In this document: positions 1-6,923 of the stretch, piece after piece
Layout: each line of letters starts with the position of its first letter
How positions within the stretch are numbered: the stretch's first letter is position 1
DNA from: Rhizobacter sp.
Lineage (GTDB): Bacteria; Pseudomonadota; Gammaproteobacteria; Burkholderiales; Burkholderiaceae
Length of the DNA: 11,568 nt
Assembly (NCBI GenBank): GCA_014379885.1
Contig: JACMKW010000084.1
Span: forward strand, 1-11,568
Direction: 5' to 3'
Position numbers and translations under genes: made by a program
The notes under the pieces: generated by a model
Database searches by the model: none
What the model was told of the DNA's origin: nothing
What the model saw: the letters and a program-made list of their open reading frames with translations, nothing else

Positions 1-290
1 CGGCGGGTGCTGCCATCCCATTTGCCATCGGGCTCGAAGGCCGGGCTGTCACTGAACGTGGCGCAGCCGCAGTGGGCGCAGAAATGGTGTGCTACCTGCT
101 TGGTTTGCCACCGGTAAATCTTGTCGTCAGCCGCGAGCACGGTCGCATGAAACTGGCTGGGTTCGCAGTAGGCCAACAACGCACCTCGTTTGGCGCACAA
201 CGAGCATGTGCAGCGAGTGAGCTGGGCTGGCATCTCGGCCTCGATGCGAAATGCCGTCTTTCCGCAGTGGCAACTTCCCTTGATGTTCAT
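1..290 (-). CDS. GFA/CENP-V-type zinc-binding protein, C-terminus cut by window edge
   Basis: The minus-strand frame beginning at the ATG at 290-288 stays open to the window edge, giving 96 codons and lacking the C-terminus. The product has the cysteine pattern of the GFA (glutathione-dependent formaldehyde-activating enzyme/CENP-V) fold: SCHCG at residues 6-10, CTCSLC at 27-32 and CAHCG at 71-75, with a further Cys at 76. In this family these cysteines bind structural and catalytic zinc; family members are often annotated as glutathione-adduct enzymes, but the true substrate is usually unknown. The start is supported by a strong AAGGAG ribosome site (301-296) five bases upstream. The stop of the 92-residue gene lies 28 bases upstream, so it is probably the last gene of a three-gene string with the flavodoxin-fold oxidoreductase. 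Family is confident; substrate is not predictable. Confidence 0.85.
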   Translation of the reverse strand, partial: MNIKGSCHCGKTAFRIEAEMPAQLTRCTCSLCAKRGALLAYCEPSQFHATVLAADDKIYRWQTKQVAHHFCAHCGCATFSDSPAFEPDGKWDGSTR

Positions 291-318
291 GTGCACTCCT
301 TGCTTGCCGTGGTGGCGG

Positions 319-597
319 TCATTTCTTCAGCTTGCGATAAGCGGCATCTGCTTCAGGTGCGCGAGTCGTGTCGCTCAGGCCGCGCTTGAGATCTCGGGCA
401 CCCTGCTGTACGCGCGTGCTCGGTGCGCCGCCGGTCATGCCAACCTTTTCGTCGCGTTCGTGCGGCAGCAACGGGTTGGACGACTCGGTGGGCGATGTCG
501 TCGCCACGCTGGGTGCAGGCGTGGGCTGCGGGGTGGTGCCGCCGGATGAGGCGCCCGTGTTGACAGGTGGGGTAAGGCGAATTCCAGGCTTTTTCAT
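319..597 (-). CDS. Conserved hypothetical small protein (92 aa)
   Basis: A 92-residue protein with no signal peptide or membrane segment. The first half is rich in Pro, Thr, Ser and Gly and looks disordered. The second half carries the block NPLLPHERDEKVG (residues 42-54), then QQGARDLKRGLSDTTRAPE at about 64-82, and ends in YRKLKK. I recall this LPHERDE plus RDL-x-G-x-x-DT arrangement in small hypothetical proteins of Burkholderiales, but no function is known to me. The ATG at 597-595 is preceded by GAGGA about five bases upstream. It sits 28 bases after the oxidoreductase stop and 28 bases before the GFA-type gene, all on the same strand, so co-transcription is likely. Being hydrophilic and charged at the C-terminal end, it is probably cytoplasmic. 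It is real by spacing, ribosome site and the remembered conservation. Confidence 0.75.
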   Translation of the reverse strand: MKKPGIRLTPPVNTGASSGGTTPQPTPAPSVATTSPTESSNPLLPHERDEKVGMTGGAPSTRVQQGARDLKRGLSDTTRAPEADAAYRKLKK

Positions 598-625
598 CGT
601 GTCCTCGTTCTCCAGTGGGTAGTGT

Positions 626-1696
626 TCACTTCGTGCGTGGCCACTTGATCTGCTTGTCAGGCTGGCTCAGGCGGCCTGCGCGCAACTCCTTGACGGCCTG
701 AACCACCGAGCGGGCGACGTTGCGCGCCTCTTCCTGCACGGCCTTGTCTTTGTCGAGCGCTTCGTGGCTGTTGTAGTAGGGCTCGTAGTAGCCGATGTAG
801 CGGTCGAGCTTGGCCGCCGCGCCCGCATCGATCAGCCCCATCCACTGCAGCCAATCGGTGAGATTGCGCCGGTGCGATTCGACGCCAGCCACGTCACCAT
901 GCACCACCACGCCATAGGCTCGGCCTGCAAGGTGCTTGGGGTAGTCCCAGCCCTGCTGCTCGATGCGCTTGGCCTCGGCCACGTGCTTGCCATGGGTTGT
1001 TGTCGGATCGGGGTTGCCACCATCGGCGCAGACCAGGCGGTCGATCATCAGCTTCAGCGGGCTCGGTGACTGGTACCAGTAGGTCGGCGCCAAGATGATC
1101 ACGGCGTGGGCGGCCACCCAGCGCTCATAGATCTCGGCCATCCAGTCGTCGGCCTGGTTCAGCGCGTGGTTCGGATAGCAACTGCAAGGCCAGTGGCACA
1201 GCGGCATGGCGCTCGACACACAGCCCTTGCATGGGTGGATGTTGCGGCCGTATTCCGACGTGACCAGGCTCAGGTCCAGCACATCGGCCTGCATGCCCGC
1301 ACGCTCGACAACACGCTGCGCCATTTCGGTCAGCCGCCAGGTCTTTGAGACCTCCCCCGGGCAGGTGCCGTCGTTGCGTGCGCTGCCGCAGATCAGCAGC
1401 ACCCGCGAGGGCGCTTTGCTGTCGCTCCAGCGCTTCTGCGCCGCCTTCAGGCGCTGGCGTGTGTCGAGCCACTGCACGGACACCTCGTAGCTCGGGTCTG
1501 CAAAACCACGCCCGGCCGGCCGGGTGATGGGCGCCTTGCGGCCCTCTTGCAAAGCCTCCCACGCGATGGCCTCGAGCCGCGCGATGGCATCACGTTCGAC
1601 AGCAAACGCGGGGTCGTAGAAGCGCAGATGGAATCGCTCCTGAAACTGCGCGCGCGTCAATGCTGCGGGAGCTTGGCCGGTGCGGATCTTGGTCAT
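626..1696 (-). CDS. Flavodoxin-fold NAD(P)H-dependent oxidoreductase with a five-cysteine cluster
   Basis: A 356-residue protein built as an N-terminal extension of about 98 residues, then a flavodoxin-like/NADPH-dependent FMN reductase domain. The phosphate-binding loop is LLICGSARNDGT (about 101-112), the second flavin loop is APTYWYQSPSPLKLMIDR (about 203-220, with the family's SP.LK...DR pattern), and GVVVHGD (about 262-268) forms the last core strand. Between the first and second loops lies HPCKGC...CHWPCSC, with cysteines at 156, 159, 167, 171 and 173; this resembles the cysteine clusters of iron-sulfur flavoproteins, so a metal or Fe-S centre is possible. The substrate is unknown. I chose the ATG at 1696; the frame is open to an ATG at 1798 but the extra 34 residues look non-coding. 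The ribosome site is weak (GAGAAAG). It heads a string with the two following minus-strand genes. Confidence 0.8.
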   Translation of the reverse strand: MTKIRTGQAPAALTRAQFQERFHLRFYDPAFAVERDAIARLEAIAWEALQEGRKAPITRPAGRGFADPSYEVSVQWLDTRQRLKAAQKRWSDSKAPSRVLLICGSARNDGTCPGEVSKTWRLTEMAQRVVERAGMQADVLDLSLVTSEYGRNIHPCKGCVSSAMPLCHWPCSCYPNHALNQADDWMAEIYERWVAAHAVIILAPTYWYQSPSPLKLMIDRLVCADGGNPDPTTTHGKHVAEAKRIEQQGWDYPKHLAGRAYGVVVHGDVAGVESHRRNLTDWLQWMGLIDAGAAAKLDRYIGYYEPYYNSHEALDKDKAVQEEARNVARSVVQAVKELRAGRLSQPDKQIKWPRTK

Positions 1697-1719
1697 GTGG
1701 CTTTCTCGTCGGCGATTGC

Positions 1720-1743
1720 CGCCCATCAAGCCCAACATGGGCG
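1720..1743 (-). other. Hairpin in the leader of the oxidoreductase gene
   Basis: CGCCCAT (1720-1726) and ATGGGCG (1737-1743) pair perfectly around a 10-base loop, 23 bases upstream of the oxidoreductase start. It could be a leader hairpin or an operator; there is no T run, so it is not a classical terminator. Confidence 0.25.
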
Positions 1744-1781
1744 AGATGTGTGGAATCGTCCGGATTGGCCATTGAAGCGTC

Positions 1782-1797
1782 TGTGCGTTGCCGCACA
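1782..1797 (-). terminator. Possible stem-loop between two minus-strand genes
   Basis: TGTGCG and CGCACA pair in a six-base GC-rich stem. On the minus strand the loop reads GCAA, a stable GNRA tetraloop. It lies 20 bases beyond the stop of the duplicated secreted protein and could end that transcript before the oxidoreductase string. No T run follows, so it would not be a canonical rho-independent terminator. Confidence 0.25.
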
Positions 1798-1817
1798 CCC
1801 TTCCTACTGGCCCATGC

Positions 1818-2756
1818 TCACTTCAGCTTGGCGCCGAGGGTGGGGCTGCGCAACCATTTCACGATCATTTCGGTCGTGCTGTCGCTCAGCGAATCGACCG
1901 ACCTGCAGGTGGTGAGACCACGGCCGGATTGGGAATGAGACTCGAAGTTCGCGATCAGCGCCTTGCCTTCGCGCAACTCGCCAGACATGGTCATCCACTT
2001 GGGCCCGGTATAGCCGCCTCCACCCAGCGCGTGCACCTCGTTCAAGCGAAGCACCAGTCGTCGACCCGAATATTTCTCGATGTCGATGGGGCGCGACTCC
2101 AGCTTGGCGCGTGGCGGCGGATCGTCGCTTTCGTTGAATGCCTTGATCAACCTGCTCACCATTGCGGTCGGCCAGCGGCAGTCATTGCGTACCGTGTCGT
2201 TGATGGCTTCGGTGTTGTCGATCACCACTTCGGCGCCGACGACGATGGTCTCGTCAGGATGGATGCCGGCGCAGCCCTCGCCACATTCCATGAATCGTGT
2301 CTGCGCAGCCCAGTCTGCGGCACTTTCGCCGAGCGACGCACCGAGGGTGCGCAGAGCGTCACACGCAGGTTGGCCGTTCTTGAATGACTTGTCGTCCTGG
2401 AAGTCTCGTGTCGCAAGCAGCTTGCCATCCTGAGTGACATTGCCTCTGACGACCACTGAATACTCGCTTTCCTTGGCAGTGCGAGCCAGATCCAATCGGA
2501 CCACCTGCAATGACAGCCTCAAGCCCGAGGCCGAAGGTGTTTTGCCAACTGGCGTGATGGCGCCTTTGGAGCGCGTTGCGACGGTGGACACCATGCTCGC
2601 TTCCCAAGTGCAACCGGCCTCGGCCGGTTGCGCGCCCTGCAGATAGTCGACGCTTTCTGCCACTTCGATCGCGCCCCAGGCGGGTAGCCCGGCAAGTGCG
2701 CAAATGGCCATGGCCAGGAGGCCACGCAAAGAGTTCATCGACATCTGTTTTGGCAT
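1818..2756 (-). CDS. Secreted protein of unknown function with two similar halves
   Basis: A 312-residue protein I do not recognise by family. It starts with a typical Sec signal peptide: polar/basic start, hydrophobic run LLAMAICALAGLPA (about 13-26), and likely cleavage after AWG (26-28), so it should act in the periplasm or outside. The rest falls into two similar halves. Half one has C49-x-W51...MVS, LRLSLQVV (79-86), DGKLLATRDF (110-119) and ACDALRTLGASLGESAADW (131-149). Half two has C193-x-W195...MVS, RLVLRLNEV (233-241), EGKALIANF (263-271) and TCRSVDSLSDSTTEMIVKW (283-301). Cysteines 49/132 and 193/284 occupy equivalent places and may form one disulfide per half; two more (158, 162) lie in the linker. 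The start at 2756 has only a weak AGGG upstream; in-frame ATGs at 2744 and 2738 are alternatives and leave the signal peptide intact. It diverges from the hydrolase gene at 3114. Confidence 0.75.
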   Translation of the reverse strand: MPKQMSMNSLRGLLAMAICALAGLPAWGAIEVAESVDYLQGAQPAEAGCTWEASMVSTVATRSKGAITPVGKTPSASGLRLSLQVVRLDLARTAKESEYSVVVRGNVTQDGKLLATRDFQDDKSFKNGQPACDALRTLGASLGESAADWAAQTRFMECGEGCAGIHPDETIVVGAEVVIDNTEAINDTVRNDCRWPTAMVSRLIKAFNESDDPPPRAKLESRPIDIEKYSGRRLVLRLNEVHALGGGGYTGPKWMTMSGELREGKALIANFESHSQSGRGLTTCRSVDSLSDSTTEMIVKWLRSPTLGAKLK

Positions 2757-3113
2757 GTGTAGACCCTGTTCGAGTTTTGTTTGGGTGAGCCAGCGATGGC
2801 CCTGACCAAAAAAGCATGCGACTGCATTGAGTGCAATGGCGTGAGTTGAACCCTCGGCTGTCGTAACACCACGCGACTGGCCAGCAACTTGAGTGAGATC
2901 TCAACATCGCGGTGTTGTGGCCGACGATCCGAAGCCGAAATGCTGACCCGGTTCGGCAGTCATGCGCGTCGCCAGCCAGCCCGGCACGTGGCTGGCCCTT
3001 GTCCTACACCCTCTCGGCCTGCAGGCTGGCGCCACGGGTGCGGTACGGGTCGTATAACAGATTGCGGATCGGGCCTTGTGCCTGCGCACTGACCACTTCC
3101 CACGGAGAGACAC
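2757..3113. other. Divergent intergenic region with several small inverted repeats
   Basis: This 357-base stretch separates the minus-strand secreted-protein gene from the plus-strand hydrolase gene and should hold both promoters. I see no convincing gene in it. Inverted repeats: CATTG-AGTG-CAATG (2825-2838), the 10-base palindrome TGAGATCTCA (2894-2903), and an eight-base stem GCCAGCCA/TGGCTGGC (2971-2978 with 2989-2996). A TATAAC hexamer at 3053-3058 could be a -10 element for the hydrolase gene, but no good -35 stands at the right distance. GGAG at 3104-3107 is the hydrolase ribosome site. All regulatory readings here are guesses. Confidence 0.4.
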
Positions 3114-4307
3114 ATGAACCCATCGGCCCCCCCGCTGTCGAACACTGCACCCGCCGACAAAGACCTTGCCGAGCAGGCCCGTCCCGGCTACGGCATTCCG
3201 TCGCAAGACCCGAGGCCTTCGGCACAGATTCCGCTGGAACCCAAGGAAGCCGAGCGCGAAGCCAAGTCGGTGCTGGTGGGCGGTGGCGTGATGGTCGGTG
3301 CAGCCACGGGCGCCGCCATCGGCGTCGTGGTGGCCGGCCCGATGGGTGTGGTGGTCGGGGGCACCGTGGGAGCCGTTGCTGGCGCACTGGGTGGCGCTGC
3401 CGCTGGCGCCACGGCGAACCGGGAGGTTTCGAGCAACCACGAGACAGCGCCTGCGGACAACGTGCGCCTGCACATCGAAGACAGCGGCGGTGGTGGGCGA
3501 CCGGTGGTGCTGATCCATGGTTGGCCACTGTCGGCCCAGGCCTGGGACCAGCAGGTGTCAGTGCTGCGCACCGCCGGCCATCGCGTGGTGGCCTATGACC
3601 GAAGAGGCTTCGGCCGTTCCGACAAGCCGGAGTCAGGCTACAGCTACGACACGCTGGCCGACGACCTGCAGCGCGTCATGGACCAGTGCGGACTACAAGA
3701 CGTGACGCTGGTGGGCTTCTCGATGGGCGGCGGTGAAGTGGCGCGCTACGTCGCACGGTGTGGCGAGTCTCGCCTGCACAGCGTGGTGTTTGCCGCGGCC
3801 GTGCCGCCATACCTGATGAAGACAGCCGACAACCCCGAAGGCCCGCTCACGCCCGAGAAGGCGCAACAGAAAAAGAAGGCACTCGGGCAGGATCGCGGCG
3901 CCTACTTCGACCAGTTCACAAAAGACTTCTTTTCGGCCAACGGTGCGCTAAAGGTCACCGAGCCGCAGCGCGCCGAGGCGATTGCCCTGTGCCTCCAGTC
4001 GGCGCAGCATGCGGCGCTGGCTTGCATGGACTCGTTCGCCACGACCGACTTTCGCGACGACCTGAAGAAGGTGGGTGTGCCCACGCTGGTGATCCATGGC
4101 AAGGCCGACGCGATCGTGCCCATCGAAGGCTCGGGCCTGCGCACCCACCGCGCCGTGCTCCACAGCAAGCTGGTGGTGGTAGACGGTGCACCGCACGGGT
4201 TGAACGTTTCGCACGCGCAGGCGTTCAACGATGCGCTGCTGTCGTTCCTGCGGGTGCCAAGCCATCCTCGCGCAGGAGGACGTGACGATCGAGATTCCCC
4301 GCTATAG
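3114..4307 (+). CDS. Alpha/beta hydrolase (chloroperoxidase/esterase type) with N-terminal glycine-zipper segment
   Basis: A 397-residue protein with two parts. Residues 1-52 are polar, Pro-rich and then charged. Residues 53-100 form a glycine-zipper-like hydrophobic stretch with dense G/A repeats (VGGGVMVGAATGAAIG and following), which usually inserts in or packs on membranes. Residues about 115-381 are an alpha/beta hydrolase close to the non-heme chloroperoxidase/arylesterase group: oxyanion loop HGWP (135-138), nucleophile elbow GFSMGG with Ser203, acid Asp332 in HGKAD, and catalytic His361 in GAPHG. The triad is complete, so the enzyme should be active; the substrate is unknown (ester hydrolysis or perhydrolysis are typical). 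Usual family length is about 275 residues, so the first 110 or so are an addition. The ribosome site GGAG lies six bases before the ATG. No classical signal peptide precedes the zipper, so its location (inner face of the membrane or a storage granule) is uncertain. Confidence 0.85.
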   Translation: MNPSAPPLSNTAPADKDLAEQARPGYGIPSQDPRPSAQIPLEPKEAEREAKSVLVGGGVMVGAATGAAIGVVVAGPMGVVVGGTVGAVAGALGGAAAGATANREVSSNHETAPADNVRLHIEDSGGGGRPVVLIHGWPLSAQAWDQQVSVLRTAGHRVVAYDRRGFGRSDKPESGYSYDTLADDLQRVMDQCGLQDVTLVGFSMGGGEVARYVARCGESRLHSVVFAAAVPPYLMKTADNPEGPLTPEKAQQKKKALGQDRGAYFDQFTKDFFSANGALKVTEPQRAEAIALCLQSAQHAALACMDSFATTDFRDDLKKVGVPTLVIHGKADAIVPIEGSGLRTHRAVLHSKLVVVDGAPHGLNVSHAQAFNDALLSFLRVPSHPRAGGRDDRDSPL

Positions 4308-4539
4308 CCTGAACCACGCGGCCGAGCGGCGCTGAACAGATGTCGATGGTTGAGCAGGTGCGGCAAAAGGGTGCCGCGGGTTTGCCGATCGCAGAACTTG
4401 GGGAGCCCTGTGCGTTTGACAGTCGGCTCAAGCTGCGGCTGAAGATATATCCGCAACGGTGAACCTTCACACGTCGATTGCCCCTAAACGAGGTTCGCGC
4501 AACCGCACGGGCAATCGCAGCCACTTCAAGGAGACATTC
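4308..4539. other. Intergenic region upstream of the DUF305 gene, possible promoter
   Basis: No gene is supported here. A consensus -35 hexamer TTGACA stands at 4416-4421. The nearest AT-rich -10 candidate, GATATA (4444-4449), is 22 bases further on, longer than the usual 17, so if this is a promoter it is weak or needs an activator. A small inverted repeat GTGAA-CC-TTCAC lies at 4459-4470. The last bases hold the AAGGAG ribosome site (4528-4533) of the next gene. Confidence 0.3.
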
Positions 4540-4893
4540 ATGACCCAACGTTCACTCACCACCGCAGTTCGTTTCATCGGCATTCCATTGGTTCTTGCCG
4601 CCAGCCTGGGTACCGGTGTCGTGCTCGCGCAAGCCATGGGGCACGGTTCCGAGAGCATGCACAAGTCCATGATGTCCGGCATGGACGGCATGAAGCAGAT
4701 GAAGATGAGCGGAGACATTGACAAGGACTTCGCGATGATGATGAAGATGCATCACCAGCAAGCGCTCGACATGGCCAAGGTGGAAGTCGAGCAGGGCAAG
4801 TCGCCCGAACTGAAGGCGATGGCGTCCAAGATGATCAAGGATCAGACCAAAGAGATCGAGCAGCTCGACCAATGGATGAAGAAGCAGAAGTAA
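4540..4893 (+). CDS. Exported DUF305 protein, Met/His-rich
   Basis: A 117-residue protein. Residues 1-32 are a Sec signal peptide (basic start, hydrophobic IGIPLVLAASLGTGVVLA, likely cleavage after AQA at 30-32), so it is periplasmic. The mature part has the DUF305 signature: DKDFAMMMKMHHQQALDMA at about 61-79, then SPELKAMASKMIKDQTKEIEQL and a C-terminal QW. DUF305 proteins have a ferritin-like helical fold, and members near copper genes are thought to bind metal. Here the mature region has 16 methionines in 85 residues plus His35, His41, His71 and His72, which would suit Cu(I) binding; this is inference. The ATG at 4540 is set by AAGGAG six bases upstream; the frame is open from 4459 but that extension lacks a ribosome site and would spoil the signal peptide. 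No copper genes are visible next to it. It is convergent with arcC. Confidence 0.85.
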   Translation: MTQRSLTTAVRFIGIPLVLAASLGTGVVLAQAMGHGSESMHKSMMSGMDGMKQMKMSGDIDKDFAMMMKMHHQQALDMAKVEVEQGKSPELKAMASKMIKDQTKEIEQLDQWMKKQK

Positions 4894-4929
4894 TCATCCG
4901 ACGCCATTCGGGGACGGGCGCTCCGTAGT

Positions 4930-4971
4930 GTGAGCCGAGAAGCTGGATGGTGACCTCGCGGTGCGGCTCAC
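4930..4971. repeat. Inverted repeat between convergent DUF305 gene and arcC
   Basis: GTGAGCCG (4930-4937) and CGGCTCAC (4964-4971) are perfect inverted copies with a 26-base loop; the right arm covers the arcC stop codon. It lies between two converging transcripts and might help end the arc transcript or both, but the loop is long and no T run follows on either strand. Confidence 0.3.
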
Positions 4972-5891
4972 GGCGATTCTTGACGGCCCCGCTGGATCTC
5001 CGTGCCGGCCTGGCCTTCGAGCATGGCCTCGATGTGTTCGAGCGAGCCGATCAGCGCCCGCTGGCCGGTCGCCTCTGCGAAACGGCAGGCCGCTTCGACC
5101 TTCGGGCCCATCGATCCCGCCGCAAACCGGTGGCGTCGAAGTTCGGCCGTCGATACATGCCGCAGGGCACGCTGGCTCGGCAGTCCCCAGTCGAGATAGA
5201 CGGCATCGACGTCGGTTGCGATGACCAGGCAGTCGGCGTTCAGCTCGCGAGCGAGCACGCCGCTGCACAAGTCCTTGTCGATCACCGCCTCAACGCCGTG
5301 GCGGTGGCCATTGGCGGCAACCGCGACCGGAATGCCCCCGCCGCCCGCAGCGATCACCAACGCCTGGTGTGCAAGCAGCCAGCGGATCGGGTCGATGCCG
5401 AGCACTCGCTGCGGCATGGGCGAAGCGACGACACGGCGGAAACCGGTTCCGTCGGCGGCAATGGCCCAGTGCTTATCGGCCGCTGCGCGGTCGGCTTCTT
5501 CACGTGAGTAAACCGGGCCGATGGGTTTGCTGGGTGTGGCAAAGGCGGGGTCATCAAGATTTACCTCCACACGCGTCAGCAGCGTGACGACCGCTTTCCC
5601 ACGCGGCAGCAGGTTGCTGAGCTCCTGCTCGAGCAGATAGCCGATCATGCCGTCGGTCTGCGCGCCCAGCACGTCCAAGGGATATGCCTCCACGGCGGTG
5701 TAGGCCGCTGATTGGAGCGCCAGCAAGCCGACCTGTGGGCCATTGCCATGTGTCAGCACGAGCTCGTGCTTGAGGGCCACGCGCGCCAACTGGGCGGCAG
5801 CGATGCGCACGTTGTGAAGCTGGTTGTCGGCGCTCAGCGCCTCGCCCCTGCGCAGCAGTGCATTGCCCCCCAACGCCACCACCAACCTCAT
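4968..5891 (-). CDS. arcC: Carbamate kinase ArcC
   Basis: Carbamate kinase, 307 residues, the normal length. It transfers the phosphate of carbamoyl phosphate to ADP, giving ATP plus carbamate (which decays to CO2 and ammonia): the energy-yielding last step of the arginine deiminase pathway, in the cytoplasm. The amino-acid-kinase fold is shown by [13 protein letters not shown] (4-16), HGNGPQVG (48-55), the family's KPIGPVYS segment (122-129), AAGGGGIPV (181-189), EAVIDKD with Lys206 (201-207), DVDAVY (227-232) and [10 protein letters not shown] (259-268). The ATG at 5891 is chosen because the GGN motif then begins at residue 8 as in the family; a GAGGG ribosome site overlaps the end of arcB. 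It begins 10 bases after arcB ends, so it is translated from the arc message. The frame remains open upstream to 6032, but that part is antisense-like shadow of arcB. Confidence 0.96.
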   Translation of the reverse strand: MRLVVALGGNALLRRGEALSADNQLHNVRIAAAQLARVALKHELVLTHGNGPQVGLLALQSAAYTAVEAYPLDVLGAQTDGMIGYLLEQELSNLLPRGKAVVTLLTRVEVNLDDPAFATPSKPIGPVYSREEADRAAADKHWAIAADGTGFRRVVASPMPQRVLGIDPIRWLLAHQALVIAAGGGGIPVAVAANGHRHGVEAVIDKDLCSGVLARELNADCLVIATDVDAVYLDWGLPSQRALRHVSTAELRRHRFAAGSMGPKVEAACRFAEATGQRALIGSLEHIEAMLEGQAGTEIQRGRQESP

Positions 5892-5901
5892 GGCAGCGCC
5901 C

Positions 5902-6900
5902 TCATGCCAGCGTGGCCACCAGCACGGCCTTGATGGTGTGCATGCGGTTTTCGGCCTGGCTGAAGACGATGGAGGCCTCCGACTCGAACACCTCTTCGGT
6001 GACCTCGACCTCGGTGAGGCCGTAGCGTTCATGCACCTGCCGCCCGACTTCGGTTTCGAGGTTGTGGAGCGCAGGCAGGCAATGCATGAAGCGCGTGCGC
6101 GGCTTGCCTGTGGCCCGCATCAAGGCCGCGGTCACTTGGTAGGGGAGCAGCTGGTCGATACGCTCTTTCCATACGCTATCGGGTTCGCCCATGGAGACCC
6201 ACACGTCGGTGTACAGGAAGTCGGCGCCGGCCACGGCCTTGAGCGGGTCGGCCTCGAGCGTGATGCGCGCACCGGTGGTGATGGCGAGTTCGCGCATCTG
6301 GGCAACCAGCTCGGCCGGAGGTTGCAGGCTCACCGGTGCGGCGATGCGCACATCCATGCCCATCTGAGTGCCACCGATCAGCAGCGAGCAACCCATGTTG
6401 AAGCGGGCGTCGCCCAGGTAGCAGAACGACATGTCGTGCAGCGGCTTTTCGCCGAACTCTTCCATCGTCAGCAAGTCGGCCAGGATCTGCGTGGGGTGCG
6501 CTTCATCGGTGAGCCCGTTCCATACCGGCACGTGCGAGAAACGGGCCAGCTCTTCCACCACGCTCTGGTGGAAACCGCGGTACTCGATGCCGTCGTACAA
6601 GCGCCCGAGCACGCGGGCCGTGTCCTTGAGCGATTCTTTGTGGCCGAGTTGCGAGCCCACGGGGTCGATGTAGGTCACGTGGCCGCCCTGGTCATGCACG
6701 GCCACCTCGAAGGCGCAACGCGTGCGCGTGGAGGCTTTCTCGAAGACCAGCGCGATGTTCTTGCCTTGCAGGCGCGGCAGCTCGTTGCCCGCGTACTTGG
6801 AGCGCTTCAGTTCCGCGGCCAGGTCGATGAGGAAGCGAATGTCGCGTGGCGCGAAGTCTTTCAGGTCGAGCAGGCTGCGGTTGCGGAGATTGAAGCTCAT
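5902..6900 (-). CDS. arcB: Ornithine carbamoyltransferase, catabolic type (ArcB)
   Basis: Ornithine carbamoyltransferase, 332 residues. In this operon it runs in the catabolic direction, phosphorolysing citrulline to ornithine and carbamoyl phosphate. Visible motifs: carbamoyl-phosphate loop STRTR (57-61), HPTQ (135-138), the DVWVSMGE segment (232-239) and the ornithine-binding HCLP (273-276). The sequence around 53-110 ([13 protein letters not shown]..., GSQLGHKES..., [18 protein letters not shown]) closely follows catabolic ArcB proteins of Pseudomonas type. After HCLPA the family usually has F-H; here it is L-H, a mild change. It starts at ATG 6900, 23 bases after the arcA stop, with only a modest GGGA-type ribosome site, and ends 10 bases before arcC. 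The catabolic assignment rests mainly on operon context and that similarity. Confidence 0.95.
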   Translation of the reverse strand: MSFNLRNRSLLDLKDFAPRDIRFLIDLAAELKRSKYAGNELPRLQGKNIALVFEKASTRTRCAFEVAVHDQGGHVTYIDPVGSQLGHKESLKDTARVLGRLYDGIEYRGFHQSVVEELARFSHVPVWNGLTDEAHPTQILADLLTMEEFGEKPLHDMSFCYLGDARFNMGCSLLIGGTQMGMDVRIAAPVSLQPPAELVAQMRELAITTGARITLEADPLKAVAGADFLYTDVWVSMGEPDSVWKERIDQLLPYQVTAALMRATGKPRTRFMHCLPALHNLETEVGRQVHERYGLTEVEVTEEVFESEASIVFSQAENRMHTIKAVLVATLA

Positions 6901-6923
6901 GGTGCGGGTTCCCGGGGGACAGA

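Noticed and set aside
2143..2150. TTGATCAA as a possible second FNR box
   Set aside because: The half sites lack the four-base spacer, and it lies inside the coding region of the secreted protein, not before a gene.
1788..2387. 199-codon plus-strand frame antisense to the secreted protein gene
   Set aside because: The minus-strand product has a clear signal peptide and duplicated domain structure; the plus-strand frame has no ribosome site or family similarity.
4282..4335. GTG-initiated 17-codon frame (VTIEIPRYS...) after AGGAGG at 4274-4279
   Set aside because: The spacing between ribosome site and GTG is only two bases, the peptide is unrecognised, and it overlaps the end of the hydrolase gene; chance or a small fragment is likelier.
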